A stretch of 64,000 nt of DNA from Axinella damicornis (lineage: Eukaryota > Porifera > Demospongiae > Axinellida > Axinellidae), in assembly GCA_963931865.1 (NCBI GenBank), contig OZ007513.1, positions 4,743,168 to 4,807,167 of the forward strand, read 5' to 3'. A program made the translations under genes and the position numbers. The notes under the pieces were generated by a model. That model made no database searches. It was given only the letters and a program-made list of their open reading frames with translations, and was not told where the DNA came from. Of the stretch, positions 14,201-23,596 are shown in pieces (the first letter of the stretch is position 1; every line of letters starts with the position of its first letter).

Positions 14201-17200
14201 GTTGCACTATGGCTCTCGTACATTTGTTGATTTTACGCCTGTACATGGGTGGGCCTACTTTCAAGTAGGGTGGGCCTACTTTCGAGTGAAGGGTGGGCCT
14301 ATTTCCGGGAGAGGGGTCCTCGAAAATATGCCCATCCCCCTCTTTGAGCAGCCACTAAGTTCATCGCCCATGGGCGTATTTTCGAGAGACTACGGTATAA
14401 ACATTCTTGTACTCAAAAGCTGTTGTAGTGATATGTACTGCATGGGATGAACTCCATGTAGATTGCTTTTCCATAGTCTCGCGTTATTGAGCACAGCTCA
14501 CTCATAAGCGTTCACTCACTGTTAGTGAGCTACATGTAGCCCCAAACTACTTTAAGGTCACTATTATTTGTGGGTAAATAAATCACAAACATAGTATTAG
14601 CAGCATGCGACATCACATGTGCATTAATTAGAATGAGCCTAAGGTAGGTGCCTACAAAACGATCTGCGAAGGATGCTGGGTCTATAGTGTGAATCAGAGT
14701 CTAACCCGCAAGGTGAGAGCTAGTCTCGGCCCCAGACCCAAAGTGTGGATCGCTTCTAGTATCCCGTTTGTGATACTGGAAGCGATCCGCACTGGGGTTG
14801 GTTTGGGTCTGGGGCGGAGAGCAAGACCGACAAAATCATTCTGAAAAGTGAGTTTGTTCCACTTACCTGCAGACTACGCTGTGTGGTTTCCAATTGAATG
14901 GATTCCAAGAATCGGTAGTGTAACATTTTCTATCACCTTAGGAAGTTAAAATCAATACTCGCCAAATCTGCTGCATTCCCAATTCACTAGAATGAGTACC
15001 CGCAAATAATAGTGACCTTAAGGTAGCACTGAAGTCTTCTTCCTCCGCCAAATGGCTTCAGCTGTTTGATACATGACAGAATTAAGCACACTTCATATTA
15101 GGCACCTGTTTCCTTCGTGTGTGGTTATAGGCACATCCACTCAATAACGTGAGACTGCGGTACTACCAAAATGAAACCTATGTTACCTAGCCAGCCAAGT
15201 TCTGACTCTTGTTTCCGTTGCAGGAGCATGAACCGGAACGGCGTGCACACCTCATGCTGGACGAGGCAGCCAAGATTGGTTGCCGAAAGTTTGTCCGTCC
15301 CAAGGATGTTGTAAAGGGCAATGCTCGCCTCAACATGGCCTTTGTGGCAAACTTGTTTAACACCCACCCAGCTCTGAAGGCAGAGGAGGGCCTGCCAGAC
15401 TTTGACCTGGGCGACTATGGCGAGACCAGAGAAGAGAAAAGTATGTTATGTGTATACTGTATTTTCTCAAAGCGAAGACGTTTCTAGCAGAAGTGTCCCC
15501 GACCCAGCTTTCCATTGCGCACAGTACAGCTTGGGATGTCATGACAGGACAAGTTATGTAAACTGGGTGGCATATGTAAGCCACAATTGATTTTGCCCAG
15601 AGCAAGTCTCATGGTATCTCGGAGTAAGATTCCTGCCCACAGATAGTCGGTGAGAGAGAGAGAGAGTTTTACAAGACAATAAGTCAGCGAGGACACGCTC
15701 CAGTTTGACTTCATATTTGTTACCCAGGAACTTGCTTGCTGCAGTGAACCATAGTCGCATGTGGCAAGAGCTGGCGTGCTGTGTTCATTGCCTCATTCAC
15801 ATGCTCACCGACATTCAGTTGAGGTCTTTCTACCCATGACCTCACACGTAAATTCTTCTAGACCCTCTCCCACTTATATACTGCATAGCTGGAATGGGCC
15901 TGGTAGGCTATTGGCTTGAACCCTGAGTCAGCAATATCTCAAAAGCCAACTATAAGTATGTGGTCAGTTATGAATACTGTTAAATATTGAGGTCACTTCT
16001 AACATCATTATACAGTGTACAGGTGAAGTCCCTCCATACATGTATATGGTCCATTCTTCTGTCTAGGCCTTGGCATATAATGCTCAACTTTTATAGAATA
16101 ATGCTTTGCAGCACTGCTCATTTAGTTAGCCAATTATGCTCTGATTTAAGAGGAAAATGCTCACGAAAATGCTCATGATATTGCGGAATGACTTGCCCCT
16201 GAGTAGCTGAGCCAGGTAATTTTGGGCAGAAATCTGACTAGGCTCATTCCCAGGTGCCCGAAAGGTGGAGAGCAGCATCTGGTATCCACTTTCTCCATAC
16301 ATTTCGTCTAGATATGTTATGTCAGCTGAAATAACACGGACAAATGTTCGTACCGAGCCCTCACCAAGTCTGTCAGGTAAAATGTGATTGAAAATGATTA
16401 AAAGATGCTGGATTGTGCTCAAATAATGCTCAGTGCTCACAACTATGCATAATGCTCATTTTAGTGCTAGCCTTATATGCCAAGGCCTACTTCTGTCTCC
16501 ATACTCCAGCATTCCGTAACTGGATGAACTCCCTTGGGGTGGACCCATTCGTCAATAGCCTTTACCAGGACCTCAAAGACGGGCTTGTACTTCTCCAGGT
16601 GAGAGGGAGGGAGGCAATTATGGTATGCTCTGCCGTTTGGCTGCTACCAGCTGCACTTGACCATTTGTAGCACTTACATTTACTTGCAAGTATTGGGTTC
16701 AAAGGTTGCAAATTAAATTCGACCCTGTTTCCAACTCCATTCTCCTTTTCAAGCCTCCAGTAGACCATTGGGGTGCATGTACGCACACCTCATCTGTAGT
16801 AAATCTGTCTAGGCTAGTACGGCTTTTCCCGTAGGGGGCTACTACGGCTTTTCCCACCCGTTGTGACATCGCGTTGCATACTGTCCATGCGAGCAATGGG
16901 TAAATGTGAAGGTGAAAGCACTCGTGTGTAGTTTCACCACCACCAAGCAGGGTTTCATTTGGAGGGGAGGGGGGGGGGGGGGGGGGGGGGGGGATTCCCA
17001 AGAGCTATTACATATGCAAGGAAACTCATGCCTCCCCCACACTACAATCCCCCCCCCCCCCCAACAATTTTCTAAATGAAACATTGCCAAGATTGTCTCA
17101 GTGCAGTGCACAGTGTCAATCTTGATGGTGTAATCACAAGCCACTCCTAGTCCTCAGATTGACGACAGTAGGTTGTCCCAAGGACTTTGCCAGATGTGAC

Positions 17201-19568
17201 ATCATGAGGCTGAAATTATCACGACAGAATGATATTGTCTTTCATCAGAAAATTTGTGGAATTTGATTGACTAGAACTCTAGAACTAATGCATAAAGAAA
17301 GAAGTAGAAATTAGCTGATTCGAACACAGTGTAGTCACATGGGTCATGCACTAGTATGGAAATTGACCATGTTATTTCGATCTCTGTATTGTGGGGAGAG
17401 AATACGAAATACTACAGATATTACATGTACATGTATCTGCTGCGGCCAGTGCAGATTAATTGGTGCATAAATACACATGCATGTACACACACTGCACACA
17501 CACATACACATACACGCAGTTGTTTGACAAGGTACAGCCAGGCATTGTGGACTGGGACAAAGTGAACAAGAAGCCGTTCAAGAAACTGGGAGGCAACATG
17601 AAGCGTCTGGAGAACAGCAACTATGCAATTGAGCTTGCTCACAAAATGAAGTTCTCAGTCGTGGGTATCGCTGGGCAGGACATCTTTGATGGGAACAAGA
17701 CCCTCACTCTTGGTAGGTATTGTTCGTCATGTTCATGCTGATTGTGCAATAGGGAGGTACGTACATGTACCTGCAACTCCATTTGAAATAATTTCCTTTT
17801 ATGTAATACATTGTAACTGGTGGCTAGCCAGCCATTCAAATGAATTACACGTACCAGTAGCTTTGCTCAGTCAGCTACATGAGCAGTCCAGCGCTGGGCA
17901 ACTAGAAGTCTGAAGAAGTCTGAACCTCTGCTCCACGATTGCATCTGCTTCAGCTACTGCTCCCCGATTGCGTCCGCACCTTCAGCTGCTGCTCCCCGAT
18001 TGCATCACCTTCAGCTGCTGCTTCCCGATTGCATCCGTTTCAGCTGCTGTTCCCCGACCATGTCCACTTCTGCTGCTGCACTCCGATTACATCCGCTTCA
18101 ATTGCTGCTCCCCGATTGTTTCCGTTGCAGCTCCAACTGTTCTGGAAGTTTCGCCCAACGTTCTCGAGAATTCTTCACCGAGTTTGTGAGGTTAGGAGGT
18201 TATTGCTCCCCGATTGCGTCCGTTTCAGCTGCCGTCCGTTTCAGCTGCTGTTCCCCGATTGTGTCCACTTCTGCTGCTGCAGTCCGATTGCATCCGCTGC
18301 TCCCCGATTGCGTCCGTTGCAGCTCCAACTGTTCTGGAAGTTTGCCCTTCCCATCGTTCTCGAGAATTATTCACCGAGTGTGTGAGGTTAGGAGGTTGTT
18401 GTAAAGTGCAAAGGTCATGCGTGACTAGTCTAGTCCTGCCTCCTCCCATACATCCTACTTCCATTACACACGAACGTATGGTTGAATCTTACATTGCAAT
18501 GATGTTGCTCTAAGAATACTGTGTTTAAATTTGCACCGTCTCATTGGCACACAATGCATACACATGTGCACAGCTGTTGTATGGCAGCTGATGCGAGCAT
18601 ACACCCTCTCCGTGCTTCAGAAGCTTGCAGGCTCCTCCAAGCCCATCAGTGACGGACAGATTGTTGAGTGGACTAACGCAACCCTGGCTGAGGCAGGCAA
18701 ATCCAGCAGCATCTCAGGATTCAAGGACCCGGCCCTCACAACCAGCATGCCCGTTATTGACCTCATTGATGCCATCAAGCCAGGCGCCATCAAATATGAG
18801 CTTGTTAACAGTGGAAGCTCAGATGAGGTTAGAAATTGTGTTAGCAAGTGCACTCCAGTCCTTGTAGGCTAGTGCAGACTTGTTCCTGTACTGCTTGTGG
18901 TGGCTACATTACAGCTCACTCCAATTAATGCACATGATGACAGTTGAAGCAAGATTCAGTGACCTTGACCGAGCACTTGTTTTCTCATGTGGCTCGCCAC
19001 TGGCAGGCCAGCTCAATGTCAAACAGTGAGCATAGTCAGCATTTTTACATATCAGCTATGCATTCGAATCACACTACACTCACAAGCATGTTGCCCGGCT
19101 ACACACATACATATGCATATGGCACAAGGATACATACAAGGATAGTGATGGTTTCCCCCGTATACCAGGAGTGTAAAAAGGCAGTGCACTTGGATGACAG
19201 TGGTATCCAACCAGGCACTTAGTTATTACACTAATCATGGCTGAGGTTAGATTTGTGTAAACAGACCTCACCCCTGAACCACTTGGATTGAAATCCTACA
19301 TGTAGCCATAACACTGTTACAAAATCAGTATAGTTTCCAAGTCTAGTTTCCAAGGTGCTAGTTGTCTTCTTTACTGTGGAGGAATTTAGACGTATGTATC
19401 TCTTTCCCACAGGAACTTCTCCAGAATGCCAAGTATGCCATTTCTATGTCGCGAAAAATTGGTGCTCGTGTGTATGCCTTGCCTGATGATCTTGTGGAGC
19501 CAAATCCCAAGATGTGTCTCACTGTGTTCGCTTGCCTGATGGCCCGTGCCAAGCAGATCAAGAAGTAA
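4730..19568 (+). CDS. PLS: Plastin/fimbrin, actin-bundling protein (complete, 10 coding exons)
   Basis: Plastins cross-link actin filaments through four calponin-homology (CH) domains under Ca2+ control by N-terminal EF-hands. Exons read from GT/AG borders and homology: 4730-4786, 5401-5556, 8291-8553, 9452-9659, 12646-12906, 15224-15440, 16510-16598, 17520-17712, 18574-18827, 19413-19568. They total 1854 nt (617 aa plus stop), all phases agree, and family members are about 620-630 aa. EF-hand loops lie at residues 21-32 ([12 protein letters not shown]) and 57-68 ([12 protein letters not shown]), both complete and calmodulin-like. CH1 is about 113-228, CH2 257-368, CH3 386-494 (RNWMNSLG) and CH4 507-615 ([11 protein letters not shown]). 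The start ATG ([10 protein letters not shown]) directly precedes the EF-hand exon; an upstream in-frame extension is not plastin-like. The donor after exon 9 (GTTAGA) is weak. The acceptors of exons 3 and 8 lie in poly-C/CA or CA-rich DNA. Introns host several MITEs. Confidence 0.95.
6110..6387. mobile_element. Foldback MITE in plastin intron 2 with 8-bp target duplication
   Basis: TAGCCTCGTTCCCAGAC at the left end pairs with GCCTGGGAACAAGGCTA at the right end. GAATGCCC occurs immediately outside both ends (6102-6109 and 6388-6395), an exact 8-bp target-site duplication. That length fits mobilisation by a hAT-type transposase. Confidence 0.8.
7514..7825 (-). CDS. Unidentified open frame opposite plastin intron 2
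   Basis: A 103-codon frame on the minus strand, containing [19 protein letters not shown], has a composition more protein-like than its neighbours. I do not recognise a family, and no flanking exon was found. The plus strand is also open over part of it. It may be a transposon remnant or chance. Confidence 0.2.
   Translation of the reverse strand: MLITCNMVDAPLHCWSADSLVQYMSAKLTVVFPTGPISQENHEAPLLLVRVSLNTKPTLLWVDDNKPSHEDVEHPIQTLDILDGLISQVQMCFIRSLPWLPSF
8068..8101 (+). repeat. Poly-C tract (about 34 C)
   Basis: An uninterrupted C run in plastin intron 2, the first of several C or G homopolymers in the window (also near 8249, 11557, 16970, 20437, 21475 and 63119). Confidence 0.95.
8249..8290 (+). 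promoter_or_regulatory. Splice acceptor tract made of poly-C plus CA repeat
   Basis: About 26 C residues followed by CA dinucleotides end at the AG (8289-8290) that opens plastin exon 3. The polypyrimidine tract is therefore a length-unstable homopolymer. Confidence 0.75.
9615..10016 (+). repeat. Tandem array derived from the end of a plastin exon and its donor site
   Basis: The last 45 bases of exon 4 (coding for a segment ending LLWQVIK) and the start of the following intron recur near 9713, 9780, 9873 and 9940. Two alternating versions form a higher-order unit of about 162 bp. One version keeps the TCATCAAG/GTGTGG donor context; the other reads TGCTTGGGCAG and has lost a good donor. Confidence 0.85.
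11424..11553 (+). repeat. Dispersed repeat, copy 1 (plastin intron 4)
   Basis: Shares about 100 bases, including GATGTTTAGTCTGCATGTTG and ACAAATTGTCTGGCC, with 21512-21650. A G-homopolymer follows this copy and a C-homopolymer precedes the other. No coding content was seen. Confidence 0.75.
11664..11698. repeat. Minimal foldback element with flanking direct repeat
   Basis: Only the two ends of the GCCTCGTTCCCAGGC family remain (35 bp). CAACTGGTG flanks it on both sides (11655-11663 and 11699-11707), consistent with an 8- to 9-bp target duplication. Confidence 0.7.
12310..12360. repeat. Foldback element just upstream of plastin exon 5
   Basis: CCAGGCTCTCTCCTC pairs with GAGGAGAGAGCCTGG around a short loop. 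The left terminal bases are truncated. Confidence 0.7.
13005..13424. mobile_element. Foldback MITE in plastin intron 5
   Basis: The left end TAGCCTCATTCCCAGGCCG continues with CCACCGCCAGTATTTCA, and the right end carries the inverse. No coding content was seen. An exact target duplication was not found. Confidence 0.7.
13504..13574. repeat. Imperfect palindrome in plastin intron 5
   Basis: CATGAGATGGCGTCCAACCT and its complement face each other around a short centre. Its ends differ from the GCCTCGTTCCCAGGC family. Confidence 0.75.
13748..14395. mobile_element. MITE with TA flanks in plastin intron 5
   Basis: CCGTAGTCTCTCAAAAATAC at the left end is inverted at the right end (GTATTTTCGAGAGACTACGG), with TA outside both ends. 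A TA target fits Tc1/mariner- or Harbinger-like mobilisation. No transposase reading is visible. Confidence 0.65.
14547..15026. mobile_element. MITE containing a second palindrome
   Basis: CTACTTTAAGGTCACTATTA at the left pairs with TAATAGTGACCTTAAGGTAG at the right. Inside, 14721-14828 is a separate palindrome (CCCCAGACCCAAA and complement). The target duplication is unresolved. The element ends about 200 bp before plastin exon 6. Confidence 0.65.
17925..18470 (+). repeat. Composite repeat family, copy 1 (plastin intron 8)
   Basis: An irregular tandem array of a roughly 27-base unit around GCTGCTCCCCGATTGCGTCC is duplicated as two blocks. Each block ends in CAACTGTTCTGGAAGTTT and a CTCGAGAATT stretch, followed by a tail containing GACTAGTCTAGTCC. 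The same architecture recurs at 22560-23010. Frames stay open over hundreds of bases only because of the periodicity. Confidence 0.75.
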
Positions 19569-20279
19569 CAGTCCTCCTGATAGTGTGTCATAGTTAGAGT
19601 TTGGAATTGTCTTGATAGCGCGTAGACTGCATTTGGAGCTTTGGCATGTGCACAGATAGATATATTATTGTCTCTTATGTACTATGCAGCTACTCTTTAT
19701 TGTTTACAGTGGCAGTGGTGTTTGATTTGAATAAGTAACTGTTGTCTTTGCACGGAATGTGATTGCCTGTTTGTGTACCTCTGAATGATATTAGCTAAGC
19801 AATACGTCCTGAAGTTGTGGGCATTGTGGCACTGCACGTAGCCATCCTTGCCAGTGCAGATCTAGTGTGGGGTACATATTGCAATCATGTAGTCTGGTTC
19901 CTTCCAGGGTATAGGGTCTGAACTAGAAACTATAAAGAGTAGCTTGTTCCCAACCTGACCCATGGATATAATATAATGGTGGATGGAAACTATACTACAC
20001 TGCATGCTTAATTGAAATGAAGTGTGCAGGCAAGTGTTTTGTATTGTGATAAAGAGGTCAAGGCTGAGAATGGAAATTAATGCCTGAGCACAACCATCGA
20101 CTCTACATATGCTGCATTCAGACAAGGACAGCAACAAATGAAGCATAATTACAAATTCGGAGGCTAACCGTAACTCTAACCCTAGCAACACTGTAACTAG
20201 GGTTAGAATTATTAGGGTTAGGTTTATAGGGTTCTGTTGCCAACACAGACAGAAATACATTTATCATTGCTCAGAGTTT

Positions 20280-20433
20280 TCAATGTGCACAGCCCCACCC
20301 CAGGCCCGCCCCCATGCACCCCCCACCCCACCCCAGGCCCACCCCCATGCACCTCCCACCTCACCCCAGGCCCGCCCCCATGCACCCCCCACCCCACCCC
20401 AGGCCCGCCCCCATGCACCCACCCCCAGGCCCG

Positions 20434-20465
<32 letters not shown>

Positions 20466-20640
20466 ATGCTTCCACCCCCCAATGCTCCCACCCCCCAAGC
20501 TCCCACCCCCCAATGCTCCCACCCCCCCAATGCTCCCACTCCCCCAATGCTCCCACCCCCCAATGCTCCCACCCACCCAATGCTCCCACCCCAGCCCCAC
20601 CCCCCAATGCTCCCACCCCACCCTGGCGGTGGAAGATTCA
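20280..20640 (+). repeat. C-rich satellite
   Basis: Units near CCCCAGGCCCGCCCCCATGCA (about 35 bp) are followed by a poly-C run and then by repeats of about 18 bp like CAATGCTCCCACCCCC. The strand asymmetry is extreme. Long proline-rich or glycine-rich frames across it are artefacts. Confidence 0.9.
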
Positions 20641-21511
20641 GCAAGGGTATGGTTAGGATGAGGGCTCACCTCAACTTAACCTCACCCGAGCTAAACCTAA
20701 CCCGAATGGCTAGGATACAACTGGACTCGCTTTATATACGCGAAGTACCCTGCCGGCAGCGCGTGCAGGCATCCATGCACGCGCCGTTAATGCTATGATG
20801 TGATTGGTTGAAATCCGCAGCATTTAATGTTTTGGCGGTAAACGGCAGGTGCACGCGTAAACTGTGGACAGTGATGAGCGTGCCTCCGTCTCTGTCGTTT
20901 TTCTTCGGCCGTTGGCTTCCTCCGGTAGGCCCTCGGCCATTCGCGCTCGTTCTGTTGATGGCCTTGTATATAGTTATGTTCCGTAAGCATAGGATTATGC
21001 CCAGCCCCCATACCAATTAGGAATAATTTTGACAAGGCTTTGCGTCTGGGAACGAGACCGTGGTTGTTGATGTGAGGTCGATAGTTGGACCTGAGACTCC
21101 ATGATTGTCTGTTCATCATTACTCTTTCGAAGGAGAACACTGAGGAATACGGAGCTGGCAGATACAGTATCTGTGGAGATGGCCTCCTTGGAAAACGAAG
21201 TAAACAGAGAGTGAGTGGTGTGTGGGAGAGGAGAAGAGAAGGGGGAACTAGTAGTGTAAGCAGTGAAGAGTGCATGTATGGATGAGGCTCCTATATCAAT
21301 ACATAGCTCCTAAAACTTTAAGTTGAGAGCAGCTGTCATCAACCTGGTGCCTGTGTATAACTAGGATGAAGATTTTTGATCCACAAAAATACGTGATAGC
21401 TTGATCAGCTGAAACTGCAGGGGTTCTAAGGGAAAAGAGTAGCCACATCTTTGTAGTCCTCATGCTCCCCCCCACCCCCCCCCCCCCCCCCCCGGCAGTG
21501 GAAGGTATTAG

Positions 21512-21650
21512 CATACAACAGTTAACTAAAGTGTGAGCTACTGATGTTTAGTCTGCATGTTGACTACCCTCCCTGCTTTGCGTCGAGTAAGTTTGATTTC
21601 GCTAGCTTACTTTCTGTGCAAGAAGAATGGGCTGGAACAAATTGTCTGGC
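21512..21650 (+). repeat. Dispersed repeat, copy 2
   Basis: Matches 11424-11553 over about 100 bases, including GTTGACTACCCTCCCTGCTT. This copy has an extra CGAGTAA segment. Confidence 0.75.
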
Positions 21651-21940
21651 CGCACCCACCGCGCAATGGGCCCGTAACCTATGATTGGCAAAGATCATCC
21701 TCTTCTGAAGCTAGCTCTTGATCTCTGACTGACAAAGATCAACAAATCGACAAACTTTCTCTGCTGCTAAGGTGGTGTGCCCACTTTTTGTCCATTGCCC
21801 TAATCCCTTGGTCATCATTCTATTTTGATCAAACAGTACAGGCAACACACAAGTGACTGTCCGTTGAACGAATAAACATTCATCCAGGCCATCACACCCC
21901 ATGGTAACTTGGAAATGTAACTTTCCCCACCTCTCTCACA

Positions 21941-21941
<1 letters not shown>

Positions 21942-21982
<41 letters not shown>
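21942..21982 (+). repeat. CA microsatellite
   Basis: About 20 CA dinucleotides in a row. No other function is visible. Confidence 0.95.
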
Positions 21983-21986
<4 letters not shown>

Positions 21987-22289
21987 GAGAGGCTCCAGGC
22001 ATAGCGTGAGATCCCCCAAGAAAAGGTGGCAGAGTCCATGGTATGGAAGGCGCTGCTGCCAATGCCCAGTGAATTCAAATAGCTGGAACACCAAAACAAT
22101 GAACTGAAGCGGACACTGCTCAGGTATACTGTAGTATACTGGAGTATACTGTAACGTACTTCTGAAGGAAAGTAGGGGAGAGTGCAGAACAACGACTGGC
22201 TTGCTGGGCTCGACTACTGGGCCAATAGTGCACTGTAGGTAGGAGTAAAAGCTGCAGAAGTTCGTGATTGCAAATTTAATTACGTGCAC

Positions 22290-22383
22290 ATGCAACGTTT
22301 CGACCTGATCAAGCGGTACACCTTGAGGTCTTCCTCAATGGGTACAGCTTGAGGAAGACCTACTCAGGTTGAAACATTGTGTC
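22290..22383. repeat. Hairpin
   Basis: TGCAACGTTTCGACCTGA and CTTGAGGTCTTCCTCA on the left pair imperfectly with TGAGGAAGACCT and TCAGGTTGAAACATTG on the right. It may be a small foldback element. There is no tRNA cloverleaf. Confidence 0.6.
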
Positions 22384-22559
22384 ATTGCATCTCGGTCATG
22401 AACCTTGGCTGATTTTGACCTAGCAAGTTATATGGCTACCTGTGTATGAGCAACACTGTTGCTACCCCAGAAGCTTGTGCCTTTGCTGTGCTACAGTAAA
22501 CTTTACAAGTAGTTTTGCTTGCTCAGCTACTTCCCCCTCGTTCGCCTACGTGAGTAATC

Positions 22560-23010
22560 CGGCACCAGACAGCACTCTGTGCAGAGTTGCTGCTCCCTGA
22601 TGGCATTGATCTATTTCAACCACTGTTCCCCGTTTGCGTCTGCTTCAGCTGCTACTCCCAGATTGTGTCCATTTCAGCTCCTCCTCACCGCTTGCATCCG
22701 CTTCAGCTGCTGCTCCCCGATTGCATCCGCTTCAACTGCTCCTCGATTGGGTCCACTTCAGCTGCTGCTCCCTGTTTGGTCCGCTTCAACTGCTGCTCTC
22801 CTATAGCGTCGCTTCAACTTCTGCTCCCTATTCCACTTCAACTGCTGCTCTCGGATTGCATCTGCTTGTAGCCCTTGCAGCTGTTCCAGCCCATGCCCAA
22901 TGTATTCTTCGCGGAGGTCGTGGTTCAGTAAATTGAAGTATGAAGGTCGCGCGTCACTAGTCTAGTCCCGCCCCATGAACATCCAACTTCCGTCACGCAC
23001 ACATGCACAC
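22560..23010 (+). repeat. Composite repeat family, copy 2
   Basis: Same organisation as 17925-18470: an irregular array of CTGCTCCCCGATTGCATCCG-like units followed by a tail with CACTAGTCTAGTCCCGCC. Two copies 4.5 kb apart with different array lengths suggest a dispersed element with an unstable internal array. Confidence 0.7.
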
Positions 23011-23596
23011 TCACACACACATACACTGAAATCTTAATTATATTGATAGCCTTGTGTGTGAGAGAGAGCATGTGATTGCATGTGTGCACATGAGTATGCG
23101 AAGTGCGCACACGAGTGCATTTGAACAAAGCTGACTAGACACAAAGTTATACAGCGTAGCAGTTACTATGTACTGTACTTCTGTAGTGGGGAGACAAGCA
23201 GAGTAACCCCCGACAATGAAGAATGATAGCAAACTGCATGTGTAGTCTGCACTGGCCTGCATTGTGCAAGATTTTCTGCTCAGGGTTTTCTGCTTGCAAT
23301 AGTAGCCATGGCCAGAGGGAAATATTACCAAGGTAGGACGGACGGAGTGCGAGGATGGGAGGTGGGAAAGAAAGGAGGAGGTGAGAGGTGGGGAAGGAGA
23401 GATGAGCGGAGATGTTATGTAACACTTTAAGCATTATCCCCTACATGATATTCATTCTAGTACAGGATGTCACTACATAATAATTCTTATACCGGTACTG
23501 ATCATGTTCAGGTGGCTGACTTACAACAGGACTGCCAGCAGTAGCCATAGCACCAAACTAGCTCTTCCTCAACCTTTCCCTTCCCTCCTCTCCAGT

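Larger units (their letters stand above)
19569..23500. other. Repeat-rich intergenic region after plastin
   Basis: No gene is recognised. No canonical AATAAA was seen soon after the plastin stop. The region holds the C-rich satellite at 20280-20640, dispersed-repeat copy 2 (21512-21650), a CA microsatellite (21942-21982), a hairpin (22290-22383) and composite repeat copy 2 (22560-23010). Confidence 0.5.

Noticed and set aside
20163..20235. TTAGGG-like telomeric motif cluster
   Set aside because: Only two or three imperfect units, in inverted orientation around a short centre; too little to call an interstitial telomere.
20224..20798. Several long proline-rich (plus) and glycine/tryptophan-rich (minus) open frames
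   Set aside because: All are open at once because of the C-rich satellite; there are no splice signals or domains.
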